The notes beneath the pieces were generated by a model that was not told the DNA's origin, did not search any database, and saw only the letters and a list, made by a program, of their open reading frames with translations. Position numbers and translations under genes: made by a program. From the NCBI RefSeq assembly GCF_902498065.1, contig NZ_CABVIR010000008.1, forward strand, positions 248,001 through 312,000: a DNA stretch of 64,000 nucleotides. The letters are read 5' to 3'. This DNA comes from Pseudomonas fluorescens. Its GTDB lineage: Bacteria; Pseudomonadota; Gammaproteobacteria; Pseudomonadales; Pseudomonadaceae. Numbering within the stretch: position 1 is the stretch's first letter; each line of letters opens with the position of its first letter. Positions 16,735-26,802 of the stretch are shown here, piece by piece.

Positions 16735-17445
16735 ATGACCCAAGCACTCATCGAACTGTCCGACCTGGGCTTCAGTTGGCCCGGTCACTCGACCTTACTG
16801 GACATCCCGGCCTTCCGCCTGGAACCGGGTGAAACGCTCTTCCTCAAAGGCCCCAGCGGCAGCGGCAAGACCACCCTGCTCGGCCTGCTCGGTGGTGTGC
16901 AGAAGCCGGATCGCGGCAGCATTCGCCTGCTCGGCCAGGAACTGACCGAACTCGGCGCCGGTGCGCGTGATCGCTTCCGCGTCGATCACACCGGCTACAT
17001 TTTCCAGCAGTTCAACCTGCTGCCGTTTCTCTCAGTGCGCGAGAACGTCGAGCTGCCCTGCCACTTCTCCCGACTGCGCGCCGAACGGGCCATCCAGCGC
17101 CATGGCAGCGTCGATCAAGCCGCCGCCACCCTGCTCGCTCATTTGGGTTTGAAGGATGAAAGCCTCCTCAGCCGCCGCGCCGATTCGCTGTCCATCGGCC
17201 AACAACAACGCGTCGCCGCCGCCCGCGCCTTGATCGGTCAGCCGGAACTTGTGATCGCCGACGAGCCGACCTCGGCCCTGGATTACGACGCCCGCGAAAA
17301 TTTCATTCGCCTGTTGTTCGCCGAATGCCGCGAAGCCGGGTCGAGTCTGTTGTTCGTCAGTCACGACCAAAGCCTCGCGCCGCTGTTCGATCGCCACTTG
17401 TCACTGGCCGATCTTAATCGCGCCGCCACCCTGTCCGAGGTTTGA
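16735..17445 (+). CDS. ABC transporter ATP-binding protein (LolD/MacB type)
   Basis: A 236-aa ATPase with Walker A GPSGSGKTTLL, Q-loop IFQQFNLLPFLSVRENVELP, signature LSIGQQQRVAAARAL, Walker B LVIADEPTSALD and H-loop SHDQSL. The signature has Ile where LSGGQ is usual. The NLLPFLSVRENVELP block is typical of ATPases working with FtsX-like permeases that do mechanotransmission rather than import. The permease gene follows after one base. With the His-rich protein upstream it forms a zinc-linked cassette like Vibrio zrg. Confidence 0.9.
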   Translation: MTQALIELSDLGFSWPGHSTLLDIPAFRLEPGETLFLKGPSGSGKTTLLGLLGGVQKPDRGSIRLLGQELTELGAGARDRFRVDHTGYIFQQFNLLPFLSVRENVELPCHFSRLRAERAIQRHGSVDQAAATLLAHLGLKDESLLSRRADSLSIGQQQRVAAARALIGQPELVIADEPTSALDYDARENFIRLLFAECREAGSSLLFVSHDQSLAPLFDRHLSLADLNRAATLSEV

Positions 17446-17446
17446 G

Positions 17447-18712
17447 ATGTATCTGTTTCGTCTAGCCATGGCCAGCCTGGCTAACCGCCGCTTCACCGCG
17501 ATCCTCACCGCGTTCGCCATCGCCCTGTCGGTCTGCCTGCTGCTGGCCGTGGAGCGGGTTCGCACCGAAGCCAAGGCCAGTTTTGCCAGCACCATCAGCG
17601 GCACCGACCTGATCGTCGGCGCCCGCTCCGGTTCGGTGAACCTGCTGCTGTACTCGGTGTTCCGCATCGGCAACGCCACCAACAACATTCGTTGGGACAG
17701 CTTCGAACACTTCGCCAACAATCCGAAAGTGAAGTGGGCGATCCCGATGTCGCTCGGCGATTCCCATCGCGGTTACCGGGTGATGGGCACCACCGAGGCG
17801 TACTTCGAGCACTACCAGTACGGCCATCAACAACACCTGGAAGTGGCCGACGGTCGCGCCTTTGCCACCGACCCCTTCGAAGTAGTGCTCGGCGCCGAAG
17901 TGGCCGATGCGCTGCACTACAAACTCGGCGACAAACTGGTGCTGGCCCACGGCGTGGCGGTGATCAGCCTGGTCAAACACGACGACAAACCGTTCACCGT
18001 GGTCGGCATTCTCAAACGCACCGGCACCCCGGTCGACCGTACATTGCACATCAGCCTCGGCGGCATGGAAGCCATTCACGTCGACTGGCACAACGGCGTT
18101 CCCGCGCGCGGCAACGGTCGGATCAGTGCCGATCAGGCGCGCAACATGGACCTGACGCCGCAAGCGATTACCGCGTTCATGCTCGGCCTCAACAGCAAGA
18201 TTTCGACCTTTGCGCTGCAGCGTGAAATCAACGAATTCCGTGGCGAACCGATGCTGGCGATCCTGCCGGGCGTGGCGCTGCAAGAGCTGTGGAGTTTGAT
18301 GAGCACCGCAGAAAAAGCCTTGTTCGTGGTCTCGCTGTTCGTGGTGCTGACCGGGTTGATCGGCATGCTCACGGCGATTCTCACCAGCCTGAATGAACGT
18401 CGGCGCGAGATGGCGATCCTGCGTTCGGTGGGTGCTCGTCCGTGGCACATCGCGACGTTGCTGGTGCTGGAGGCGTTTGCTCTGGCGCTGTCCGGCGTGA
18501 TCGCCGGCGTGGCGCTGCTTTACGTGTGCATCGCGGCGGCTCAGGGTTACGTGCAAGCCAATTACGGTTTGTATCTGCCGCTGGCGTGGCCAAGTGAATA
18601 TGAATGGACGCTGCTCGGTGGCATCCTGATCGCCGCGTTGCTGATGGGCAGCGTGCCGGCGTGGCGCGCGTATCGCCAATCCCTGGCCGATGGCCTGTCG
18701 ATCCGACTATGA
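17447..18712 (+). CDS. ABC transporter permease, FtsX/MacB family
   Basis: A 421-aa inner-membrane protein. One N-terminal membrane helix (LTAFAIALSVCLLLAVE) is followed by a large periplasmic MacB-like domain and three C-terminal helices (LFVVSLFVVLTGLIGML, LLVLEAFALALSGVIAGVALL, LLGGILIAALLMGSVP). The conserved cytoplasmic loop LNERRREMAILRSVGA is diagnostic of the FtsX domain. It starts one base after the ATPase stop and its TGA lies within the SD-bearing start region of the DUF3299 gene, so the three are translationally coupled. Confidence 0.9.
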   Translation: MYLFRLAMASLANRRFTAILTAFAIALSVCLLLAVERVRTEAKASFASTISGTDLIVGARSGSVNLLLYSVFRIGNATNNIRWDSFEHFANNPKVKWAIPMSLGDSHRGYRVMGTTEAYFEHYQYGHQQHLEVADGRAFATDPFEVVLGAEVADALHYKLGDKLVLAHGVAVISLVKHDDKPFTVVGILKRTGTPVDRTLHISLGGMEAIHVDWHNGVPARGNGRISADQARNMDLTPQAITAFMLGLNSKISTFALQREINEFRGEPMLAILPGVALQELWSLMSTAEKALFVVSLFVVLTGLIGMLTAILTSLNERRREMAILRSVGARPWHIATLLVLEAFALALSGVIAGVALLYVCIAAAQGYVQANYGLYLPLAWPSEYEWTLLGGILIAALLMGSVPAWRAYRQSLADGLSIRL

Positions 18713-18720
18713 GGACGTTA

Positions 18721-19242
18721 ATGATGCCCCGCGCTCTGCTTGCGCTGTTGATGCTGGTCGCCCTGCCGCTGTGGGCGGCCGAACCGAAAGAGCTGACCTG
18801 GTCGGAAATGATCCCGCCGGACGCCGCGCCGGAAGTACCAAACATGACGCCGCTGCACGATATGTCGCAGATGAGCAGCACGTTGTCCGCCGAGTCGGCG
18901 CCAGCCGCCAGACAGGACATGCCCAATGCGCCTGTGGTGAAGAGCCTCGACGGTCAGAACATCCGCCTGCCGGGTTACATCGTGCCGCTGGAAGTGAGCG
19001 AAGAAGGTCGTACCACGGAGTTTCTGCTGGTGCCGTATTTCGGCGCCTGCATCCACGTACCGCCACCGCCGTCGAACCAGATCGTGCATGTGAAAAGCGA
19101 AGTCGGCGTGAAGCTGGACGAGCTGTATCAGCCTTACTGGATCGAGGGGGCGTTGCAGGTCAAGGCGTCGACCAGCGAATTGGCGGATGCGGGGTATCAG
19201 ATGGAAGCGGACAAGATTTATGTGTATGAATTGCCGGAGTGA
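18721..19242 (+). CDS. DUF3299 exported protein of the zinc cassette
   Basis: A 173-aa exported protein with signal peptide MMPRALLALLMLVALPLWAA. The DUF3299 core has the conserved IRLPGYIVPLEV, EFLLVPYFGACIHVPPPPSNQIVHV and YWIEGALQVK. The start at 18721 has TGAGGA overlapping the permease stop codon; an ATG at 18709 overlapping that stop is also possible. The family always occurs beside such FtsX-type ABC genes; the single Cys/His-bearing GACIH motif could bind a metal, but the function is unproved. Confidence 0.83.
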   Translation: MMPRALLALLMLVALPLWAAEPKELTWSEMIPPDAAPEVPNMTPLHDMSQMSSTLSAESAPAARQDMPNAPVVKSLDGQNIRLPGYIVPLEVSEEGRTTEFLLVPYFGACIHVPPPPSNQIVHVKSEVGVKLDELYQPYWIEGALQVKASTSELADAGYQMEADKIYVYELPE

Positions 19243-19271
19243 ATCCGGTGGTTCTGTGTTGTGTGATCAAT

Positions 19272-19341
19272 CGCTATCGCGGGCAAGCCCGCTCCCACAG
19301 GGATCACCTAAATCCTGTGAGAGCGGGCTTGCCCGCGATGG
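19272..19341. repeat. REP pair (GGGCTTGCCC variant)
   Basis: Two inverted units, GCGGGCAAGCCCGCTCCCAC and CTGTGAGAGCGGGCTTGCCC, separated by about 15 bp. The second has a G-to-A change in the usual GTGGGAG. Located just after the DUF3299 stop. Confidence 0.85.
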
Positions 19342-19384
19342 GGCCATCAAAAGTTCCACAAAAACCAACCCCATGACTGTTTCA

Positions 19385-19398
19385 TTGAGCTGAATCAA
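19385..19398. promoter_or_regulatory. Candidate ANR/FNR box upstream of oprG
   Basis: TTGAG-CTGA-ATCAA matches the ANR/FNR consensus TTGAT-N4-ATCAA with one mismatch, 66 bp upstream of the oprG ATG. OmpW/OprG porins are known to respond to oxygen through FNR/ANR, which fits. The spacing relative to a promoter could not be fixed because no clear -10 was assigned. Confidence 0.55.
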
Positions 19399-19463
19399 AA
19401 GTCCGTACCAGACGGCTCCGTACCATTGGACATCGAACATTTTCAACGTCCTCTGGAGCCTCC

Positions 19464-20162
19464 ATGCACAAGTCCTTGCTCAGCGCTTCGCTGTTTGCCC
19501 TCGCGCTCGCAGCCCCACTCGCCCACGCCCACGAAGCCGGCGACATCCTCCTTCGTGCCGGTGCAATTACCGTCAACCCGAAAGCCGACAGCTCCAGCGT
19601 CAAGGTCGATCAAGGTCCGTTAGCCGGCACCGATCTGCATGGCAAGGCGACCATGAGCAGCGACACGCAACTGGGTCTGAACTTCGCTTACATGCTCGAC
19701 AGCCACTGGGGCATCGAGCTGCTCGCGGCCACGCCATTCGAACATGACGTGAAGATCAAAGGCACCATCCTCGGCCCGGCCAACGGCAAACTCGGCAGCC
19801 TGAAACACCTGCCGCCGACCTTGAGCATTGTCTACTACCCACTGAACGGCGAGTCTGCATTCCAGCCGTACGTTGGCGCCGGTATCAACTACACCTGGAT
19901 CTACGACGAGCACGTCGGCAGCGAGGCCAACGCCGCCGGCTTCAGCAACTTCAAGGCGGATAACTCCTGGGGTATGGCCTTTCAGGTCGGTGCTGACTAC
20001 ATGATCACCGACAACATTTTGCTCAACGCCCAGGTGCGTTACATCGACATCGATACCACTGCGACCGTGGAAAACGACGCAGTGAAACCAGGCACCCGTG
20101 CCAAGGTCGATGTGGATGTCGACCCGTTCATCTACATGGTGGGCTTGGGTTACAAGTTCTAA
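19464..20162 (+). CDS. oprG: Outer-membrane protein OprG (OmpW family)
   Basis: A 232-aa eight-stranded beta-barrel. Signal peptide MHKSLLSASLFALALAAPLAHA is followed by the family start HEAGDILLRAGAITVNP, then GLNFAYMLDSHWGIELLAATPFEHDV, LPPTLSIVYYPL, YVGAGINYTWIYDE, and terminal FIYMVGLGYKF with the C-terminal Phe needed for barrel insertion. The family conducts small hydrophobic solutes. SD GGAG lies five bases before the ATG. An ANR-like box upstream suggests induction at low oxygen. Confidence 0.92.
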   Translation: MHKSLLSASLFALALAAPLAHAHEAGDILLRAGAITVNPKADSSSVKVDQGPLAGTDLHGKATMSSDTQLGLNFAYMLDSHWGIELLAATPFEHDVKIKGTILGPANGKLGSLKHLPPTLSIVYYPLNGESAFQPYVGAGINYTWIYDEHVGSEANAAGFSNFKADNSWGMAFQVGADYMITDNILLNAQVRYIDIDTTATVENDAVKPGTRAKVDVDVDPFIYMVGLGYKF

Positions 20163-20191
20163 ATCGTTCACGTGGTGGGAACGAGCTGCAA

Positions 20192-20219
20192 AAAAAGGCG
20201 CCTTCACAGGCGCCTTTTT
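20192..20219. terminator. Bidirectional intrinsic terminator after oprG
   Basis: A 12-bp stem AAAAAGGCGCCT/AGGCGCCTTTTT with a four-base loop lies between convergent oprG and the epimerase gene. The T-run on one strand and A-run on the other let it serve both. Confidence 0.85.
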
Positions 20220-20235
20220 CATGAGGGCGAAAAAC

Positions 20236-21157
<922 letters not shown>

Positions 21158-21165
<8 letters not shown>

Positions 21166-22042
21166 GGCGATAGAACCTGTCCAGTAAGCCTGGGAGTGCC
21201 GCACGCCAGGCGCGGGGCTTGATCCCGAAGGTATGAAGGATTTTCTTGCAGGCCAGCACCGCGTGTTGCGGCTCTTCGGCAGCATCCGGGCGCGCGGCGT
21301 GAGCCTGGGCGGTCGGCGCTTCGATGGCCAGCGGATGCAGCGCGCGGGCTTCGGTGAGAATCGCCTGCCCCAGCGCCAGCGGCGTGGTCGCCTCGTGCCC
21401 TGCGTAATGGTAGGTGCCCCACAGCGGCGCCGCGCAATCGAGTTGCTTGAGCACCGAGATGATCACCCGTGCCGCGTCGTCGACCGGCGTCGGGTTGCCC
21501 CGGCGGTCATCGGCCATCAGCAGCTCGTCAGGTTGTTCGGCGCGGGACAGGAATCGCCCGAGAGTGCCGTCGGGGCTGTCATCGAGCAGCCAGCCGAACC
21601 GCAGCAGCACATGCTGAGGGCAAGTCGCGCGCACACTTTGCTCGATCCGCCACAAGGCCTGACCACGCAGGCCCAGCGGCACCGGCTCGTCTTTTTCGCT
21701 GTAGGCGGTCGCCCGTGAGCCGTCAAACACGCGATAGCTCGAGGGTTGCAGCAGAACAATGTTGTGATGCTGGCACAATTCGGCCAGACGCTCGATCGCA
21801 CGCTCTTGCCCGGCCAGACGCGTTTCGCTGACCGTCTCCGCCTGGAACCAGTCGAAGTAGTAGGCGAGATTGATCAGCGCGTCCGGGCGCGTGTCGTCGA
21901 GCAGTTGCGTCAGGCTCGCGGCGTCCCAGCCGTCTTGCGGTGGGCGGGGGGCGAGGAAACCGATGTCTTCCTCCGCACCGAGGCGAATCAGCGCCTGCCC
22001 AAGGGCATTTCCGCCGCCCAATAACATAAGGCGCATTCGCAT
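21158..22042 (-). CDS. RmlD-like sugar-nucleotide-binding protein, probably lacking the catalytic pair
   Basis: A 294-aa protein starting MRMRLMLLGGGNALGQAL (ATG at 22042; 22036 is also possible; neither has a strong SD). It keeps the Rossmann nucleotide-binding GGGNALG, PDALINLAYYFDWF and LLQPSSYRVFDG. At the position of the usual Tyr-x3-Lys, where RmlD proteins read about YGxTK, this protein has RGQAL, so the catalytic Tyr and Lys seem absent. It overlaps the active epimerase gene and could be its partner or regulator. The alignment at this motif is by eye. Confidence 0.8.
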
Positions 22043-22357
22043 AGAGTCAGCAGGCCCAGTCTGATTGGAACAATGGCTTTTATCGACAACGCTCGCGGGC
22101 GATGTCGTCGATAGTTGCCGGAATCGTTGCATTTTGCGGGTTTAGTGCGCAACCGTCATCCGTAAAGTGTAGATCTGCAGGATTTGTGCTGCTGCGACTG
22201 GCCCCATCGCCGGCAAGCCGGTCCCGCCCCCACAATTAATTTGCGTACGCCGCAGATCCCTTGTGGGAGCGAGCCTGCTCGCGAAGAGGACAGAAGGATC
22301 GACACGGCTCCCGAGCGGTACTTGCATCTTCATCCCCCCGCCCGCATAAATCACTCC
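22043..22357. other. Intergenic region between divergent RmlD-like and helicase genes
   Basis: About 315 bp holding promoters for two divergent genes, although no convincing -35/-10 pair was found. The only recognised element is a single unpaired REP unit at 22262-22284. No small ORF with a good ribosome binding site was seen. Confidence 0.5.
22262..22284 (+). repeat. Single REP unit
   Basis: TGTGGGAGCGAGCCTGCTCG followed by CGA: one solitary REP without an inverted partner nearby, about 75 bp before the helicase start. Singletons are thought to be remnants of REPIN pairs. Confidence 0.85.
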
Positions 22358-25300
22358 ATGAATCTGCCCATTCCCACGGACGCGGCCCTGGCAGGCTTCC
22401 ACCCCGCCGTCAGCGCCTGGTTCAGCAGCACCTTCCCGACGGTCACTGCCGCCCAGGCCCGGGCGTGGCCGCTGATCCGCCAGCACCGTTCGACCCTGAT
22501 CGCAGCGCCCACCGGCTCCGGCAAAACCCTCACCGCGTTTCTCGCCGTCATCGATGATCTGGTTCACCGAGGCCTGGAAACCGCAGACGGACTTCCCGAC
22601 GAAACACGGGTGGTCTACGTCTCGCCGCTCAAGGCCTTGTCCAACGACATCCAGATCAACCTGCAAAATCCGCTGGCCGGCATCACCGAACAGCTGCGCG
22701 CGATGGGCCTGCCCGAGTTGCAGATCAACACCGCCGTGCGCACCGGCGACACGCCGCAAAAAGAGCGCTCGGCGATGCGTAAAACCGCGCCGCACATTCT
22801 GGTGACCACCCCGGAGTCCCTTTACGTGCTGCTCGGCTCCGACTCCGGCCGGCAAATGCTCAGCACCACGCGCACGGTGATCGTCGATGAAATCCACGCC
22901 ATCGCCGCCAGCAAACGCGGCAGCCACTTGGCGCTGAGCCTGGAACGGTTGCAGGCGCTGTGCGCAGTGCCGTTGATGCGCATCGGCCTGTCCGCCACGC
23001 AAAAACCGATCGAAGCCGTCTCGCGCTTTTTGGTGGGACGTGATCGCGAATGCGAGATCATCGACATCGGCCACGCCCGCCCTCGGGACTTGGGCATCGA
23101 AGTACCGCCGGTGCCGTTGTCCGCAGTCATGGCCAACGATGTCTGGGAATTGGTCTACGACCGTCTCGCCGCTCTCGCCCGCGAACACCGCACCACGCTG
23201 ATTTTCGTCAACACCCGACGCCTGGCCGAACGTTTGAGCCGGCATTTGAGCGAGCGTCTCGGCAAGGAAGCCGTCGCCGCCCACCACGGCAGCCTGGCCA
23301 AGGAGTTTCGCCTCGACGCCGAACAGCGGCTCAAGCGCGGCGACCTGCAAGTGCTGATTGCCACGGCGTCGCTGGAACTGGGGATCGACATCGGCGATGT
23401 CGACCTGGTCTGCCAGATCGCCTCGCCACGTTCAATTGCCGGGTTTCTGCAACGGGTTGGCCGCTCCGGCCACCAGGTCGGCGGCACACCCAAGGGAAGG
23501 TTGTTCGCCACCACCCGCGACGATTTGATCGAATGCACCGCCCTGCTCGACTGCGTGCGTCGGGGCGAACTCGACACCCTGCAGATTCCTCAAGCGCCGC
23601 TGGACGTAATGGCCCAGCAGATCATCGCCGAGGTCAGTTGCCAGGAGTGGCCGGAGCAGGCGCTGCTGGAGATGTTCCGCAAAGCCTCGCCCTACGCCGG
23701 ACTCGACGAAACACATTATCAGGCGTTGTTGCAGATGCTCACCGAAGGCTACAACGGTCGCCAGGGCATTCGCAGCGCCTACCTGCACCGCGACGCCGTG
23801 ACGCGTACGTTGCGTGGTCGCCGAGGCAGCAAACTGACCGCGGTGACCAGCGGCGGCACCATTCCAGACAACGCCGACTACAGCGTGCTGTTGGAACCGC
23901 AAGGGCTGAACATCGGCAGCGTCAACGAAGACTTCGCCGTGGAAAGCATCGCCGGCGATATCTTTCAGCTGGGCAATACCTCGTACCGAATCCTGCGGGT
24001 CGAGACCGGCAAGGTCCGGGTCGAGGATGCTCACGGGCAGCCACCGACCATTCCGTTCTGGCTCGGTGAAGCGCCGGGGCGCAGCGCTGAGTTGTCCTTC
24101 GCCGTGGCGCGCCTGCAAGCACAACTCGACGCCCTGCTCGGTGCTACACCCGGCAACTTGCAACCCGCCCTCGACTGGCTGACCGACACCCTCGGCCTGA
24201 ACCTCGACAGCGCCGAACAACTGGTGGATTACCTCGCCCGCGCGCGCCTGACTTTGGGCGCCCTGCCCTCGCAGGACACGCTGCTGATGGAGCGCTTTTT
24301 CGACGAGTCCGGCGGCACCCAACTGATCATCCACACGCCCTTCGGCAGCCGCATCAACCGCGCGTGGGGCCTGGCCTTGCGCAAGCGATTCTGCCGCACC
24401 TTCAATTTCGAGTTGCAGGCCGCCGCCAGCGAAGACGCGATCGTGCTGTCGCTGTCCACCAGCCACAGCTTTGAGCTCGATGATGTCTGGCGCTACCTGC
24501 ACAGCAACAGCGCCGAGCACCTGCTGATTCAAGCGGTGCTCGATGCGCCGCTGTTCGGCGTGCGCTGGCGCTGGAATGCCGGGGTTGCGCTGGCGCTGCC
24601 GCGTTATAGCGGCGGACGCAAAGTTGCGCCGCAGATCCAACGGATGAAAAGCGAAGACCTGATCGCCAGTGTGTTTCCCGACCAGATCGCCTGCGTGGAA
24701 AACCTCGCCGGCGAACGCGAGATTCCCGAACATCCACTGGTGGAACAGACCCTCGACGATTGCCTGCACGAAGCGATGGACTGCGAAGGCTGGCTCACGT
24801 TATTGCGGCGCATGGAAAGCGGCGACGTTCGCCTGATCAGCCGCGACCTGCCGGCGCCCTCGCCGCTGGCCGCGGAAATTCTCAGCGCCCGGCCTTACAC
24901 CTTTCTCGACGATGCGCCGCTGGAAGAACGCCGCACCCAAGCCGTGCTCAATCGGCGCTGGACCGACCCGCAATCCACCAACGACCTCGGCGCGCTGGAC
25001 GCCGAGGCGATTCAAGCGGTGCGCGATGAGGCGTGGCCAACGCCGAGCAATGTCGATGAAATGCACGAAACGTTAATGAGCCTCGCGTGCATCACCGATG
25101 CCGAGGCGCAGGCCAATCCGCAGTGGATTGATTGGTTGAAGGCCCTTGCCGAGAGCGGTCGCGCCAGTCGTTTGCAAGTCGATACCGAACGATCACTGTG
25201 GCTGGCACTTGAACGGCTGACGTGCCTGCGGGCGATTTATCCACAGGCGAAATTATTCCCACCGCTGGAGGCGCTGCCGGGGTTCGATGAAGCCTGGGAG

Positions 25301-26668
25301 TTGGATGAAGCGGTGCTGGAAGTCGTCCGCGCGCGGCTCAGCGCTTTTGGTCCGTTGCCGCTGAGCGCGATTGCCGAACCGTTAGGATTAACCCCGACTC
25401 ACATCACCCACGCACTCGCGCATCTGGAGCGCGAGGGTTATGTGCTGCGCGGCCACTTCACTCCCGGCGCCGATCAGGAAGAGTGGTGCGAACGGCATCT
25501 GCTGGCGCGGATTCATCGCTACACGGTCAAGCGTCTGCGGCGGGAAATCGAACCCGTGACGTTGCAGGATTTCATGCGTTTTCTGTTCGACTGGCAGCAT
25601 CTTTCTACGGCGACCCAGGGCCAGGGCAGCGCCGTATTGCCTGCGATTGTCGGTCAATTCGAAGGCTACCCCGCCGCTGCATCCGCCTGGGACAGCGACA
25701 TTCTGCCGGTACGAATCAAAGGCTATTCGGCGAGCTGGCTGGATGACCTGTGCCGCAGCGGCAAACTGGTCTGGACGCGCCTGACTGCACGCAGCAAAAG
25801 CGCCGGCACCGCGTTGCGCAGCACGCCCATTGTGTTGCTGCCGCGCAGTCAGGTCGGGTTGTGGAGCAGTCTGACCGAGCAGACACCCGTCAGCGAGCTG
25901 TCGCCGAAAACGCAAAAGGTCTACGAAGCCCTCCGTCAGCACGGTGCGCTGTTTTTTGATGAGCTGATTCACGAGGCTCATTTGCTGCGCTCGGAGCTGG
26001 AAATCGCCTTGCAGGAACTGGTCGGCGCCGGGCTGGTGAATGCCGACAGCTTTGCCGGTTTGCGGGCGCTGATCACCCCGGCCAGTAAACGGCAGAATCG
26101 CAGCAGCCGGCGCGGGCGTGGCGCCTTTATCGGCGGCATGGACGATGCCGGGCGCTGGGCCTTACTAAGACGCGGGCCGCCAGCGCCGACTGTCGACAAC
26201 AAACATCCAACGCCGAGCGACACCTTGGAACACATCGCCATGACCTTGCTGCGCCGCTACGGCGTGGTGTTCTGGCGCCTGCTGGAACGCGAAGCCGATT
26301 GGTTGCCGAGCTGGCGGGAATTGCTGCGTACGTTCCATCGGCTGGAGGCTCGCGGCGAAATTCGCGGCGGGCGGTTTGTCAGCGGTCTGGCCGGTGAGCA
26401 GTTCGCCTTGCCCGAGGCGATTCCATTGCTGCGCGAAGTGCGGCGGCGGGCGCATGACGGGAGTTTGATCGCGGTGTGCGGGGTTGATCCGCTGAACCTG
26501 ACGGGCACGCTGTTACCCGGTGCAAAAGTGCCGGCGTTGGCGAGTAATCGGCTGGTGTACCGCGATGGTCTTCCGGCGGCGGCCGAGATCGCCGGGAAGC
26601 AGGTTTTCTGGTTGGAGCTGGATCAGCCATCGACTGCCGAGTTACACAACAAACTGATCCGGCATTGA
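22358..26668 (+). CDS. lhr: Lhr-type DEAD/DEAH-box ATP-dependent helicase
   Basis: A very large 1436-aa helicase. Motif I APTGSGKT is near residue 50, motif Ia YVSPLKALSNDI, the DEIH box VIVDEIHAIAASKRGSH near 177, motif III LSATQ, then a second RecA domain with ELGIDIGDVDLV and motif VI QRVGRSGH near 365. The rest is the long Lhr extension (winged-helix and C-terminal domains), so the length fits the Lhr group (E. coli Lhr is about 1540 aa). The family unwinds 3'-tailed DNA or RNA:DNA and is linked to DNA repair. The ATG at 22358 gives MNLPIPTDAALAGFHPAV, aligning with Lhr starts. Confidence 0.92.
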   Translation: MNLPIPTDAALAGFHPAVSAWFSSTFPTVTAAQARAWPLIRQHRSTLIAAPTGSGKTLTAFLAVIDDLVHRGLETADGLPDETRVVYVSPLKALSNDIQINLQNPLAGITEQLRAMGLPELQINTAVRTGDTPQKERSAMRKTAPHILVTTPESLYVLLGSDSGRQMLSTTRTVIVDEIHAIAASKRGSHLALSLERLQALCAVPLMRIGLSATQKPIEAVSRFLVGRDRECEIIDIGHARPRDLGIEVPPVPLSAVMANDVWELVYDRLAALAREHRTTLIFVNTRRLAERLSRHLSERLGKEAVAAHHGSLAKEFRLDAEQRLKRGDLQVLIATASLELGIDIGDVDLVCQIASPRSIAGFLQRVGRSGHQVGGTPKGRLFATTRDDLIECTALLDCVRRGELDTLQIPQAPLDVMAQQIIAEVSCQEWPEQALLEMFRKASPYAGLDETHYQALLQMLTEGYNGRQGIRSAYLHRDAVTRTLRGRRGSKLTAVTSGGTIPDNADYSVLLEPQGLNIGSVNEDFAVESIAGDIFQLGNTSYRILRVETGKVRVEDAHGQPPTIPFWLGEAPGRSAELSFAVARLQAQLDALLGATPGNLQPALDWLTDTLGLNLDSAEQLVDYLARARLTLGALPSQDTLLMERFFDESGGTQLIIHTPFGSRINRAWGLALRKRFCRTFNFELQAAASEDAIVLSLSTSHSFELDDVWRYLHSNSAEHLLIQAVLDAPLFGVRWRWNAGVALALPRYSGGRKVAPQIQRMKSEDLIASVFPDQIACVENLAGEREIPEHPLVEQTLDDCLHEAMDCEGWLTLLRRMESGDVRLISRDLPAPSPLAAEILSARPYTFLDDAPLEERRTQAVLNRRWTDPQSTNDLGALDAEAIQAVRDEAWPTPSNVDEMHETLMSLACITDAEAQANPQWIDWLKALAESGRASRLQVDTERSLWLALERLTCLRAIYPQAKLFPPLEALPGFDEAWELDEAVLEVVRARLSAFGPLPLSAIAEPLGLTPTHITHALAHLEREGYVLRGHFTPGADQEEWCERHLLARIHRYTVKRLRREIEPVTLQDFMRFLFDWQHLSTATQGQGSAVLPAIVGQFEGYPAAASAWDSDILPVRIKGYSASWLDDLCRSGKLVWTRLTARSKSAGTALRSTPIVLLPRSQVGLWSSLTEQTPVSELSPKTQKVYEALRQHGALFFDELIHEAHLLRSELEIALQELVGAGLVNADSFAGLRALITPASKRQNRSSRRGRGAFIGGMDDAGRWALLRRGPPAPTVDNKHPTPSDTLEHIAMTLLRRYGVVFWRLLEREADWLPSWRELLRTFHRLEARGEIRGGRFVSGLAGEQFALPEAIPLLREVRRRAHDGSLIAVCGVDPLNLTGTLLPGAKVPALASNRLVYRDGLPAAAEIAGKQVFWLELDQPSTAELHNKLIRH

Positions 26669-26681
26669 TGCTGTCCGGGCC

Positions 26682-26787
26682 GGCCCCATTGCGAGCAAGC
26701 CCGCTCCCACAGTGTTCTCGGGGGGGATCACAATCTGTGCAACACAGCTAATCTCTGTGGGAGCGGGCTTGCCCGCGATGGGGCCAT
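26682..26787. repeat. REP pair with mixed arm variants
   Basis: Inverted units at each end: the left reads GCGAGCAAGCCCGCTCCCAC and the right CTGTGGGAGCGGGCTTGCCC. The left unit has a G-to-A change that breaks its own small stem, so it seems to be decaying. It lies between the convergent helicase and channel genes. Confidence 0.85.
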
Positions 26788-26802
26788 CAGCACCCACAAA
26801 GA

